From assembly GCA_934394855.1 (NCBI GenBank), contig CAKRRH010000001.1, positions 124,001 to 188,000 on the forward strand: a stretch of 64,000 nucleotides of DNA, written 5' to 3'. Source of the DNA: an uncultured Eubacteriales bacterium (GTDB lineage Bacteria; Bacillota; Clostridia; Oscillospirales; Acutalibacteraceae). Under the pieces are notes generated by a model. The model was not told the origin of the DNA, made no database searches, and saw nothing but the letters and a program-made list of their open reading frames with translations. Both the position numbers and the translations under genes were made by a program. Shown piece after piece: positions 1-8,508 of this stretch. The first letter of the stretch is position 1, and each line of letters begins with the position of its first letter.

Positions 1-458
1 GTGTGGCTTGGGCGAACGACCGTTACGGGGAATTTGTCAATCCGATAGCGCTCAAACAGATAATCCTCACAGTCCGCCTTGTTTTGCGAATAGCTCCAAA
101 ACGGATTGACAAGCGGCGTTTTTTCGGTGATTATGTGAGATTTCGGCGGCTTTTCATAAGCCGAGGCAGAGCTGATGAATATATATTGGTCGCATTTGCC
201 GCAAAACAGCCGATAATCTCTTTTAACATCGTCAGGGGTGAATGCGATGAAATCGGCGACGACATCAAAATGATGACCCGATATTTTTGACACAACATCC
301 GCTTCATTGTGAATGTCTGCGGTGATAAATTTTGCGCCGCAAAACTCATCATTTTTATTACCGCGGTTCAAAAGATATAGCTCATGACCCGATTTCAGCA
401 ATGATTTTGAAATTGCGGAGCTGATCGTGCCCGTGCCGCCGATGAATAATATTTTCAT
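1..458 (-). CDS. NAD-dependent epimerase/dehydratase family protein (partial, C-terminus beyond window)
   Basis: The first 152 or so residues of an extended short-chain dehydrogenase/reductase are visible; the rest lies left of the window. The N-terminus is a Rossmann nucleotide-binding strand-turn-helix (MKILFIGGTGTIS), followed by an Asp-rich strand (DVVADFIAF), the serine motif ISSASAY at about residue 105 and a YSQNK element at about 130 that fits the YxxxK catalytic pair. Substrate cannot be told; nucleotide-sugar epimerases and the atypical CSP41-like group share these features. The ATG at 456-458 is preceded by CGAGGTG at suitable spacing, and a sigma-A-like promoter lies just upstream, so the gene is transcribed apart from addA. 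Confidence 0.75.
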   Translation of the reverse strand, partial: MKILFIGGTGTISSAISKSLLKSGHELYLLNRGNKNDEFCGAKFITADIHNEADVVSKISGHHFDVVADFIAFTPDDVKRDYRLFCGKCDQYIFISSASAYEKPPKSHIITEKTPLVNPFWSYSQNKADCEDYLFERYRIDKFPVTVVRPSH

Positions 459-493
459 TAAAACACACCTCGTTTTAATCAATTTACGGTTTG

Positions 494-522
494 ATTATAC
501 ATAAAACTTTTCCGAAATTCAA
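494..522 (-). promoter_or_regulatory. sigma-A-type promoter for the epimerase gene
   Basis: On the minus strand TTGAAT (517-522) and a perfect TATAAT (494-499) are separated by 17 bp. It lies between the addA stop and the epimerase start, about 35 bp upstream of the ATG. Confidence 0.65.
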
Positions 523-528
523 GCAAAT

Positions 529-3500
529 TTACAAGACAATTTCCTTTGACAGTGCAAACGAATAGATTATCAGTTCGGAATCGGTCATCTCAAATACCTG
601 CGAAAGTGCTTTTTGGTAAACTTTAAGCTGAATTGCATATTTATCGATAAGCGTTTGCGGACTGTCAACTCTGTCGGTTTTATAATCGACGATAACGAGT
701 CTGCCGTTTTCGATAAATGCGCAGTCAACAGCGCCCTGAACCACAACCGTTTCATTTTTGAATATATCGGGATCAAGCGCTTCATCAAGCTCGGTCGCCG
801 ACATTTCAACCATGAACTCACGCTCATGATAGATCTCATCAGCATTTTCCATGCGGTATGAGAGTGATGAATTTAAAAATCCGACAAGATAATCTCTGCT
901 GATCGACTCGATCTCATCGCTCGATAAATATTTATTATTCTCGATTGCAATTAACTGCGCTTCAAGGTCGTCTCTAGCCGAAGCAATGTCGAGATATTGC
1001 ATGATTTTGTGCATTGCGGTACCCTTTTGCGCAGCAGTCAGCTTTTTATTTTGCAGGAATAACGGAACCGCAGTGCATGAATAATCACGGTTTTCGTTTT
1101 CGTGAGCGATTCGTGAGGCAGACTGCTTTGCCGCAACATCATTCACTGCCGCATATGGATATTCATAGCACAGGCGCTCTTTCAAAAGCTCGACCTGATT
1201 CTCATCAAACTCGGCGTCGCACTCATCATCTTTGACATACACCTCGCCGATTATGCTGTCGCTGATCACATTCAGCTCAAACGGGCAATTATCATCGGAA
1301 ACATGGGTCAGCGAGCCGCTAAGCTTTGAATAGCGGCAATTTTTGTGGCAAAGCATTGCCGCTGTTATCATTGAGAGCATATTTTGGCAATTATCCGCAA
1401 ATCGGTTCGGCTCGATTGAACCGCCGACCGACATATTTTGCATTGCATTCAGATATTCGTCCGCTTTCTTCACTTCGCCGACCATTATGAGATGTTCCTT
1501 TGCACGGGTCAGGGCAACATAGAGCAGGCGCATTTCTTCGGCAAGACTGTCCGACTTGATTTCGTCTTCAATCTCGTTATACATCAGCGTATTATATTTT
1601 GTGAAGCTTTCCCGATCGACGATTTTCATTCCGAGACCGAATTTATCCGAACGAAGTATTCGCCTGTCCTCTCCCCTGTTCGTTTTGATTTTGGTTTCCA
1701 GATGAGCCAAAATGCATATCGGAAACTGCAATCCCTTTGATTTGTGACAGGTATAAAGCCTTACTGCGTCGTCATCGCTGTCAAAGCCCGCCGAGCTCAT
1801 GTTTGAATCCTCCATTCGGCGAAGATATGACAAAAATCCCGACAGCCCGGAATATGATATTTTTTCAAAATCGGCGGCAAGCGAAACGAGCTTCATCAGA
1901 TTGGCAAATGCGCCCTCGCCGAATTTTGCGCGAACGATCGTGTCAAGACCCGTTGCGTCAAACGCTCTTGAGCAAAATTCGCTGACAGATGAGCCGCCGC
2001 ACAAGGTGCGAAGCGCATTTATCATATCCGCCGCAGTTTTTGCCTTTTCGTTTTCATCATAATTTTTAAGCAAAAGTGAAAACAGATCCGACTTTTTATC
2101 TTTGATTTTAAGTGCGGTGATTTCATCAAATGTAAGACCGACGAGCGGTGAGGACAGAAATTTCAACATTTCAAAATCATTTTTCGGGTTATCGACAACG
2201 CTCAAAAGCGTCATTGCAAGCATTATCTCACGACTCTCAAAAAATCTGTCCTGAGTGCTTTTTACCACCGGGATTCCTGCCTTTGTCAGCGTGTTTGCGA
2301 TTTTGATTATGTCGGCGTTTCGCTTTGTCAAAATCGCAATGTCGCCGTATTTCGCAAAACGCCCCTCAGCTCCGATCGGCGTTTTGCCGACGATGTCGGT
2401 GATGATTTTTGCAATATGAAGCCCCTCGGCGTCACGGTCCTTGCCGTCGGTTTCGATTATGTCCGCTCTCACTCTGCAAACATCATTTGACAATGATATA
2501 TTAGCCGACAGCATATCCTCGTCCGAATAGTTCATCTGTCCGACCTTTTCGGACATGATTTCGGAAAAGACAAAATTAACAAAATCGCAAATTTGACCGT
2601 CCGAACGGAAATTGCCCTTCATGATGACCTTGCACCGCTGAAACTCCTCACCGTTTGGGTCATATGGCGCAAGGCTGTTCTTTTTTTGCAAAAATATTCT
2701 CGGGTCTGCCTGACGAAAACGATATATCGACTGTTTGACATCGCCGACCGCAAAAAGCCTTGCCCCGTTGTCCGATATTGCATTAAAAATCGTATTTTGC
2801 AAAGCGTTTGTGTCCTGAAATTCGTCTACCATAACCTCATAATAGTAGTCGGACAGCTCCTCGGCGATTTTTGTCGGCTCGCCGCTTTCATTGACCAAAA
2901 TTTTCAGCGCCATTTGCTCAATATCCGAGAATGTATAGCGATTGATTTCATTCTTTCTCATCAGCGTACGCTTTGAAAATTCATAAACAAAACTGCAAAG
3001 TGCCGATACCGCCGGAGTCGCTTTTTTGACATCATCGGACAGGTCGGTGATCGTTTTGATATAGTCGGGGTCCTTGATCGATTTTATCACCGATGTCAGA
3101 GTCGAAAGGAACCGAGCCAAATTTATATCGGATTCCAGCTTCAAATCGGTGGTTTTCGCCATGTTTTTGGGCTTAAATCCCGAAAAATATTTTGCAAGCC
3201 CGTTTATGTCTTTATTTTCGACAAATCCATATGTTTTCTTGAAAAAATCGAACCGCTCATAGAAATTTGTCTTGAAACGCTCGTAAAATTCCGACTGCAA
3301 AAATGTCGGCTCAAGCTTTTGGAATTCGTTGATATAATAAGCCGCCCGTTCTTTCAGATCATTCAGCGACGACCTCACCCAAACATTGTCCCGCTCATCA
3401 AACGAGCTATACATTTTTTTGCACCGTTCAAGCTCATTTTCATAAAACGGAAGCGACACAAGCTGTTTGTAAATATCCTTGACAACCGACGATATTTTTG

Positions 3501-4005
3501 CGAAAAATTCATATTCCTCGAAAACCGAACACAACGCCGCAAAATCGGGGTCGTCGTTTTGCAGTTTTTCGTTTATCATCGAATAGATGACATCATCCGC
3601 TATCGTTTGATCCTGCAGCTCGTCGCATATTTCAAAATCAGGCTCAACACCGAGAATGTAGAAATATTCACGGACCAGGTTTATGCAAAAGCTGTCGATT
3701 GTGCCGATGCTCGCTTTGTCAAGGAGGAATTTTTGATGAACATACCAACTGTTTTGCGGCTCGCTTGCGGTTTTCTCGGCGATTCGCTCGCCGATTCTGC
3801 TTTTCATCTCCGCCGCCGCATCTTTTGTGAAGGTCGAAATCAAAAATCTGTCAGCCGGGATTTTCAGATTCATGTCGCAAAGCCGTCTGACAACACGCTC
3901 GACAAGAACCGCCGTTTTGCCCGAACCCGCCGCCGCAGATACCAATATTCCGCCTTTTGCGTTTATTGCATTTTCCTGCTCGGATGTAAATTTAATCTCG
4001 CTCAA
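529..4005 (-). CDS. addA: ATP-dependent helicase/nuclease subunit A (AddA)
   Basis: AddA is the helicase-plus-nuclease subunit of AddAB, the Gram-positive counterpart of RecBCD, which resects double-strand breaks up to a Chi site and loads RecA. The 1158 residues are normal for the family. Walker A is AAAGSGKT at residues 24-31; the Walker B motif DEFQDT is near 392, followed by GDVKQSIYRFR; the superfamily 1 motif LYVALTRAKEHL is in the C-terminal half; and the RecB-type nuclease motif VDYKTD is near 1105, preceded by the GAVD acidic element. Its ATG overlaps the addB stop by 4 bp, so the two are translationally coupled and probably made in equal amounts. Confidence 0.97.
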   Translation of the reverse strand: MSEIKFTSEQENAINAKGGILVSAAAGSGKTAVLVERVVRRLCDMNLKIPADRFLISTFTKDAAAEMKSRIGERIAEKTASEPQNSWYVHQKFLLDKASIGTIDSFCINLVREYFYILGVEPDFEICDELQDQTIADDVIYSMINEKLQNDDPDFAALCSVFEEYEFFAKISSVVKDIYKQLVSLPFYENELERCKKMYSSFDERDNVWVRSSLNDLKERAAYYINEFQKLEPTFLQSEFYERFKTNFYERFDFFKKTYGFVENKDINGLAKYFSGFKPKNMAKTTDLKLESDINLARFLSTLTSVIKSIKDPDYIKTITDLSDDVKKATPAVSALCSFVYEFSKRTLMRKNEINRYTFSDIEQMALKILVNESGEPTKIAEELSDYYYEVMVDEFQDTNALQNTIFNAISDNGARLFAVGDVKQSIYRFRQADPRIFLQKKNSLAPYDPNGEEFQRCKVIMKGNFRSDGQICDFVNFVFSEIMSEKVGQMNYSDEDMLSANISLSNDVCRVRADIIETDGKDRDAEGLHIAKIITDIVGKTPIGAEGRFAKYGDIAILTKRNADIIKIANTLTKAGIPVVKSTQDRFFESREIMLAMTLLSVVDNPKNDFEMLKFLSSPLVGLTFDEITALKIKDKKSDLFSLLLKNYDENEKAKTAADMINALRTLCGGSSVSEFCSRAFDATGLDTIVRAKFGEGAFANLMKLVSLAADFEKISYSGLSGFLSYLRRMEDSNMSSAGFDSDDDAVRLYTCHKSKGLQFPICILAHLETKIKTNRGEDRRILRSDKFGLGMKIVDRESFTKYNTLMYNEIEDEIKSDSLAEEMRLLYVALTRAKEHLIMVGEVKKADEYLNAMQNMSVGGSIEPNRFADNCQNMLSMITAAMLCHKNCRYSKLSGSLTHVSDDNCPFELNVISDSIIGEVYVKDDECDAEFDENQVELLKERLCYEYPYAAVNDVAAKQSASRIAHENENRDYSCTAVPLFLQNKKLTAAQKGTAMHKIMQYLDIASARDDLEAQLIAIENNKYLSSDEIESISRDYLVGFLNSSLSYRMENADEIYHEREFMVEMSATELDEALDPDIFKNETVVVQGAVDCAFIENGRLVIVDYKTDRVDSPQTLIDKYAIQLKVYQKALSQVFEMTDSELIIYSFALSKEIVL

Positions 4006-7000
4006 AGCCGCTCCTCCTCTTCCATTATTCTGTAATTTTCCTCATCGTCATGCGAAATCACCTTTTGGCACTCGCCCTCATGTTGGCAAACAGACGCATA
4101 ATCGCAATAGTCGCAGGCGCCTTTTTTGCCGTCTGTCGGGTCGATTTTGATGTCGCCGTCTTGCAGCCGCTTGCCCATTTTCACGATCAGCTTATCAATG
4201 TAATCATTTAAGATCCCGAACTGCTCGATCGCATAGCGGCTGCCGCTGAATGTAACTTCGCCCGATTTTGCCGCTTTCACCGGCGTGAATATATTTTCAA
4301 GCTTCGGCTCCATTGCGGTGAGCGAAGTTTCGTCATCAAGCGCAATTCCGTTAAGTTTAAGCGTTTTTCTGCGCTCCGAATATACCTTGTCCTTTGTCGT
4401 TTCCCTTGTTTTCAGAAAGACCGATTTATCCTTTACGGGCGCATAGAGCACACCTGCCGGAACGCAAATGTCACCCTTTTTGTCCGACTGCTTTTTATAT
4501 GCGCAAAGATAGAACAGCATTTGAAGATTGAGTCCATAGACAACATCGGAGAGCGAAAAATTCACAGTACCCGTTTTGTAGTCGATTACACGGACATATT
4601 TCACGCCGTCCTTGACAAACGAATCAACTCGGTCGATTTTGCCCGATATGATTGCCTTGCCGCCGCTCGGCAATTTGATTTCAACGCTCTCGAAATCATC
4701 GTCCTCACCGTTTCCGAATGACACCTCAACACCCGACACCGAATAATTTGTCTGGAGCAGATCCTCGTAGATATAATCAAGGATATTTGCGCATTGGCGA
4801 TAGAGAAATCCGAGATTTGTTTTGTCGATCTGCGACAAAGTTTTTGAGCTTAAATAATCGGCAAGCGCCTCGTTCACGATCTCGCGCACTCTGTTATATT
4901 TTTCGTTTTTTTCAAGCGACATATATTCGTCGGGCTTATATTTTTCAATGAATCGGCAAAGCACCAAATGGACCACCGTGCCTCGCTGAAGACTGTCGAT
5001 GTCCGCCTTTCTGATCGGGGATATTTTGAGCCCGTATTTGCAAAAATAGCTGAAACTGCAATGATAAAACATATCGACTCTTGACGCCGAAAGATGAAGG
5101 TTTTTGCCGAAAAGTCCGACTGCGTTTTCAGGTGATATTTCCGTCGGATTTTGGCGGTTGATCGCCGACATTTTCAAATATTCGTCATTATCATATTCTT
5201 TGAAATATTGCAAAGCGCTGCTTTTGTCCGAATTTGCTCCGTTTTCACGGCAAATAAGCCTCAATGCCGATTTTTTTGAATATATATCCTCGATTTTATC
5301 AAAAGATTCATTTTTCGGCTCAATGTCGAAAATCGACATGATCTCTGTGACGATTGCAGACGGATAGTTGGTTTCGTTATCATTTCCTTTGCCATAGTAG
5401 CTGACAAAAAGCTGCTCTGACGGCGAACACATTGACAAAAATGCCAAATAGTTTTCGTCGATCGCACGCTGTTCATCATATAACGCAAGCTCGAGTCCGT
5501 CGTTTTTGAGGGTCGTCAGCTCTCGGTCGCTGAACACGCCGTTTCCGCCGAATACCGCAGGAAATTCACCGTTTACAGCGCCGATTATGAAGGTGACCTT
5601 GGGTGATTTCGGGCGCATTCGTTCGGCTGAACCGATTGCAACCTCATCAAGCGCTTGCGGCAGTTTTCCGATGTCACAGCTGTTTACGACATTGATGAAT
5701 GCGTCGATAAATCTTTTATAATCGATTTCGTAGCCGTCAAGCGCCATGCAAAGCTGGTCAAGCACCGAGACGAGCATATCATAAGCTCGGCGCTGAACAT
5801 CAGCCGCTGTGTTGTCGCCGCCCTTGCTCAAATTCTCGCAATATTCGTTCAGTTTTACATTGGCTTTTGTATCAATGATAAACTGATACAGCGCCGCAGA
5901 AATGTTCTTTGCTCCGCCCTTTTTAAGCGCCGTTTGAAGCGCTGTCAGCGGCGATATGATTTCATTCCGCAAATTATTAAGCCCGACTAAAGCCGCCTTG
6001 TCATCATCGGTGAACGCCTCGCCCATTCCACGGGGATTGCCCGTAAATTCACGGGTCCAGTCATCACCATGTATGCTCCAAACGGTCACATAATCGTCAA
6101 GGAGCATGACCTCGTCGGCATTTGCAAAGGTAATTCCCGATTTTAACATTGCCAAAATGTTTTCGCTTGAAAAGCTCTTTGCGCCGAGCAGTGCATTTAT
6201 CGCAAATCGAATGATTGCAGTGCCTGTCGCCGGCTTTTTTGCGTCAATGAACAGCGGTATGTCATATTCCGCAAAAGCCTGCTCGATTATTCCGCTGTAT
6301 TTTGCGGTATCACGGCAGATCACCGCAATCTCACGGTATCTGATGTTTTTTTCAATGTTCAGCCGTCTGATGTTTGACGCAACAAAACTGCATTCATCAT
6401 AAATCGTGCGGACACGGGCTAAATGAAGGTTGCTGATCTCCTTATCATATTTTTGCTTGTCTGGCATGAACGCATTTTGTGTGAGAAATTTAAGTTCCGG
6501 CGTTGTGTGTCGGCTATATTTTGATAAAAATATATCGGGGCATATTTTTACGCCCGCCGATTTTGCAAAGCCACGCAGCTTTGTAACCGTGTCGCCGACA
6601 TTTTTATAAAGCGACAGCGCCGTGTTTTGCGCATTTTTGTCAAAACTGAAGCTGATGAATACTTCATCTGCCTGAGAAATAATCATTTTGACGATATTAA
6701 GCTGTTGAGCTGTGAAGCCGTTGAACGAATCAAGAAAAACCGAGCGGTTTTCAAAATATCGCTCCGAACTTAACCGCTCATATATTTTTGTCAGGTCGTC
6801 AAGCGGATCGTAATATTCATTGTTAAGCAGTTCGTTAAACTCCGACAGGATAAGCGATGTTTCATATAGCTTATTTTTCAAAATTCCGCTCTTTTTTGTG
6901 CTGAGCGACTGCATATCGGACGCAGTTACTCCAAAGCGTTTCATCTGCGTGTCAAGCGAGATCATTGAATCGCAAAAGGCTGATGATAGGCATTGCTTTG

Positions 7001-7322
7001 AAAATATGCTCAAAGTGGGTCGCAATTTTTTTAATGTAAGCTGCATCAGCGCCGTTTTGCCGATTTCGTCAATTCGCCGCTTGTCTCGACCGCCGTATTT
7101 TTCAAAAAAACGGTCGGCAAATCGTGAAAAGCTGAGCACATCGATTTTGTCCATTCCGGGTGCGCCCACGATTTTCAAAATTTCACGCTCCGACTCAAAC
7201 GAAACCTGTTCCGGCACAAGCATGATCATGTTTGAAAGCCCGTTGTCATATCGCTCTTTTATCGCTTTATGTATTTCAAAGGTCTTGCCGCCTCCCGGCT
7301 TTGAGAATATCATTTGCAGCAT
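4002..7322 (-). CDS. addB: ATP-dependent helicase/deoxyribonuclease subunit B (AddB)
   Basis: Second subunit of the AddAB break-processing enzyme; in characterised homologues it reads Chi and carries the second nuclease. At 1106 residues it is close to the usual length. The N-terminus has a Walker A-like KPGGGKT (8-14). A RecB-family nuclease core is seen at IDYKTG near 912. Cysteines near 755 (in YHCSFSYFC) and a C-terminal trio near 1070-1080 (CDYCDYASVC) match the four-cysteine iron-sulfur cluster typical of AddB nuclease domains. The ATG at 7320-7322 has AAGGAG 10 bp upstream. It is the first gene of the addBA operon. Confidence 0.95.
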   Translation of the reverse strand: MLQMIFSKPGGGKTFEIHKAIKERYDNGLSNMIMLVPEQVSFESEREILKIVGAPGMDKIDVLSFSRFADRFFEKYGGRDKRRIDEIGKTALMQLTLKKLRPTLSIFSKQCLSSAFCDSMISLDTQMKRFGVTASDMQSLSTKKSGILKNKLYETSLILSEFNELLNNEYYDPLDDLTKIYERLSSERYFENRSVFLDSFNGFTAQQLNIVKMIISQADEVFISFSFDKNAQNTALSLYKNVGDTVTKLRGFAKSAGVKICPDIFLSKYSRHTTPELKFLTQNAFMPDKQKYDKEISNLHLARVRTIYDECSFVASNIRRLNIEKNIRYREIAVICRDTAKYSGIIEQAFAEYDIPLFIDAKKPATGTAIIRFAINALLGAKSFSSENILAMLKSGITFANADEVMLLDDYVTVWSIHGDDWTREFTGNPRGMGEAFTDDDKAALVGLNNLRNEIISPLTALQTALKKGGAKNISAALYQFIIDTKANVKLNEYCENLSKGGDNTAADVQRRAYDMLVSVLDQLCMALDGYEIDYKRFIDAFINVVNSCDIGKLPQALDEVAIGSAERMRPKSPKVTFIIGAVNGEFPAVFGGNGVFSDRELTTLKNDGLELALYDEQRAIDENYLAFLSMCSPSEQLFVSYYGKGNDNETNYPSAIVTEIMSIFDIEPKNESFDKIEDIYSKKSALRLICRENGANSDKSSALQYFKEYDNDEYLKMSAINRQNPTEISPENAVGLFGKNLHLSASRVDMFYHCSFSYFCKYGLKISPIRKADIDSLQRGTVVHLVLCRFIEKYKPDEYMSLEKNEKYNRVREIVNEALADYLSSKTLSQIDKTNLGFLYRQCANILDYIYEDLLQTNYSVSGVEVSFGNGEDDDFESVEIKLPSGGKAIISGKIDRVDSFVKDGVKYVRVIDYKTGTVNFSLSDVVYGLNLQMLFYLCAYKKQSDKKGDICVPAGVLYAPVKDKSVFLKTRETTKDKVYSERRKTLKLNGIALDDETSLTAMEPKLENIFTPVKAAKSGEVTFSGSRYAIEQFGILNDYIDKLIVKMGKRLQDGDIKIDPTDGKKGACDYCDYASVCQHEGECQKVISHDDEENYRIMEEEERL

Positions 7323-7356
7323 TTTTCTTGCGCTCCTTAAATTTATCTTTACTACT

Positions 7357-7362
7357 ATTATA
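7357..7362 (-). promoter_or_regulatory. possible -10 element upstream of addB
   Basis: A minus-strand TATAAT lies 35 bp before the addB start. No convincing -35 hexamer is present at 16-18 bp, so this is only a candidate. Confidence 0.35.
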
Positions 7363-7561
7363 GTGAACTATGCGTCCCAAAAACAGGACATAAAATGAAT
7401 TTTTATTTTTTTCAGAAATTTCGGAATATTATTTTTACTTTTTGTAAAACTATCTTCAGACGGCAAAATCATAGAGCGTTTGATATTCAGTGAATTTTGA
7501 ACATCGACAATTTGCCGCAAAAATCGGAATAAACTGCATTTATTCAAAAAGGAGAAAAATC

Positions 7562-7711
7562 ATGTCACAGAAAAATCAAAACAAGAATCAGAACAATCAG
7601 AACCAGAACAAGAATCAGAACAATCAGAACCAGAACAAAAATCAACAGAATCAACAGCAGAACAAAAATCAGAACAACCAAAATCAGAACAAGTTTGACT
7701 TTGACGAATAA
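7562..7711 (+). CDS. small Asn/Gln/Lys tandem-repeat protein, function unknown
   Basis: A 49-residue protein made almost wholly of Asn, Gln and Lys. After MSQKNQ come four copies of a 9-residue unit, NKNQNNQNQ (copy 3 is diverged to NKNQQNQQQ), then an acidic tail NKFDFDE. It is not recognised. The ATG at 7562 follows AAAAAGGAG at about 7 bp spacing, which supports translation; an in-frame upstream extension to 7490 has no comparable ribosome binding site. It stands alone between addB (divergent) and comF (convergent). Composition recalls short Gln/Asn-rich spore or coat-associated peptides of Firmicutes, but no sequence link can be shown here. Confidence 0.65.
   Translation: MSQKNQNKNQNNQNQNKNQNNQNQNKNQQNQQQNKNQNNQNQNKFDFDE
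7580..7687 (+). repeat. four tandem 27-bp coding repeats
   Basis: Units at 7580-7606, 7607-7633, 7634-7660 and 7661-7687, each nine codons. Units 1 and 2 are identical at the DNA level, unit 4 differs by a few bases, and unit 3 has several N-to-Q changes. The identity of units 1 and 2 suggests recent slippage or unequal exchange. Confidence 0.85.
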
Positions 7712-7723
7712 TCAAAGTCAAAA

Positions 7724-7752
7724 CGGCGCTCAAAGAAAAAACATGAGCGTCG
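7724..7752 (-). terminator. terminator hairpin after comF
   Basis: CGGCGCTCA pairs with TGAGCGTCG (nine pairs, one G-T) around an A-rich loop. Read on the minus strand it is followed by TTTTGACTTT, so it best serves comF; it may also stop the plus-strand repeat gene. Confidence 0.55.
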
Positions 7753-7765
7753 ATACATAATTGCT

Positions 7766-8494
7766 TTATTTTATTCCGTAATCGGTCACGGTTTTCGCGG
7801 CACCTGCACCGTATACATGCCAAACGCCTGCATTTTTTAGCGTTTTGGCGCATTCGTTCATTGTGGCGCCCGATGTGATTATATCGTCGATCAGCAATAC
7901 ATTTTTATATGGCACTTTGCCGCCGAAATCCGCCGAATAAATGCCCTTGACATTTTCAAGGCGCATGAAAAATGATAATTTATGCTGGGTTTCGCTGATT
8001 TTTGTCTGTTTGAGCAATTTATCATCAAGCGGCAGATTCAACATTTTCGCCACTCTTGCGGCAATCAGCTCGCTTTGATTATATCCTCTCATTTTCAGCC
8101 GTTTATCGTGCATCGGAACCGCAATCACAGCGTCAAAGGGTATGTTGCGATATTTGATAATTGCTTCTCTTGCGATTTTGTCGCCGAAAAACGCCGCAAG
8201 GTCAATGTCCTTGTGCTTTTTAAGCGAAATGAGTCCTCGGCGCACCGCTCCCGAATATTCAAAAGGCGCAATCAGTCGGTCATAGGACGGCGGTGAGTCG
8301 ACGCATACGCATAATTCCTTTTGTCTCAGACAACGAACGCACAAATCGCCCTTTAGCGGATATATCATCTTTTCACATTCACCGCAAAACCGCTCGCCAA
8401 ACTCAACCACACAATCACATGACGGACAGCGTGTCGGAAAGAACGCATGGGATAAATATTTCAAAAATATGTTGTTATTGCCCTTATTTTTCAT
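7766..8494 (-). CDS. comF: ComF family phosphoribosyltransferase-like protein
   Basis: ComF proteins are needed for DNA uptake during natural transformation in Bacillus and relatives and interact with the recombination machinery; they are also widespread in non-competent bacteria. The 242-residue protein has the standard plan: an N-terminal zinc-ribbon with four cysteine pairs (C23/C26, C37/C40 and the later CVRC and CVC groups) and a C-terminal type I phosphoribosyltransferase domain with the PRPP loop LLIDDIITSGAT near residue 205. It starts 14 bp after the recD2 stop, in the same operon. No strong Shine-Dalgarno precedes the ATG, so translation may be coupled to recD2. Confidence 0.9.
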   Translation of the reverse strand: MKNKGNNNIFLKYLSHAFFPTRCPSCDCVVEFGERFCGECEKMIYPLKGDLCVRCLRQKELCVCVDSPPSYDRLIAPFEYSGAVRRGLISLKKHKDIDLAAFFGDKIAREAIIKYRNIPFDAVIAVPMHDKRLKMRGYNQSELIAARVAKMLNLPLDDKLLKQTKISETQHKLSFFMRLENVKGIYSADFGGKVPYKNVLLIDDIITSGATMNECAKTLKNAGVWHVYGAGAAKTVTDYGIK

Positions 8495-8508
8495 AAACTA
8501 CACCATGA

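Noticed and set aside
3319..4035. 238-codon plus-strand ORF
   Set aside because: It is antisense to addA, has no ribosome binding site or recognisable domain, and mirrors the codon bias of addA.
7580..7687. CRISPR-like direct repeats
   Set aside because: The units are tandem without spacers, in frame, and encode a low-complexity protein; there are no cas genes.
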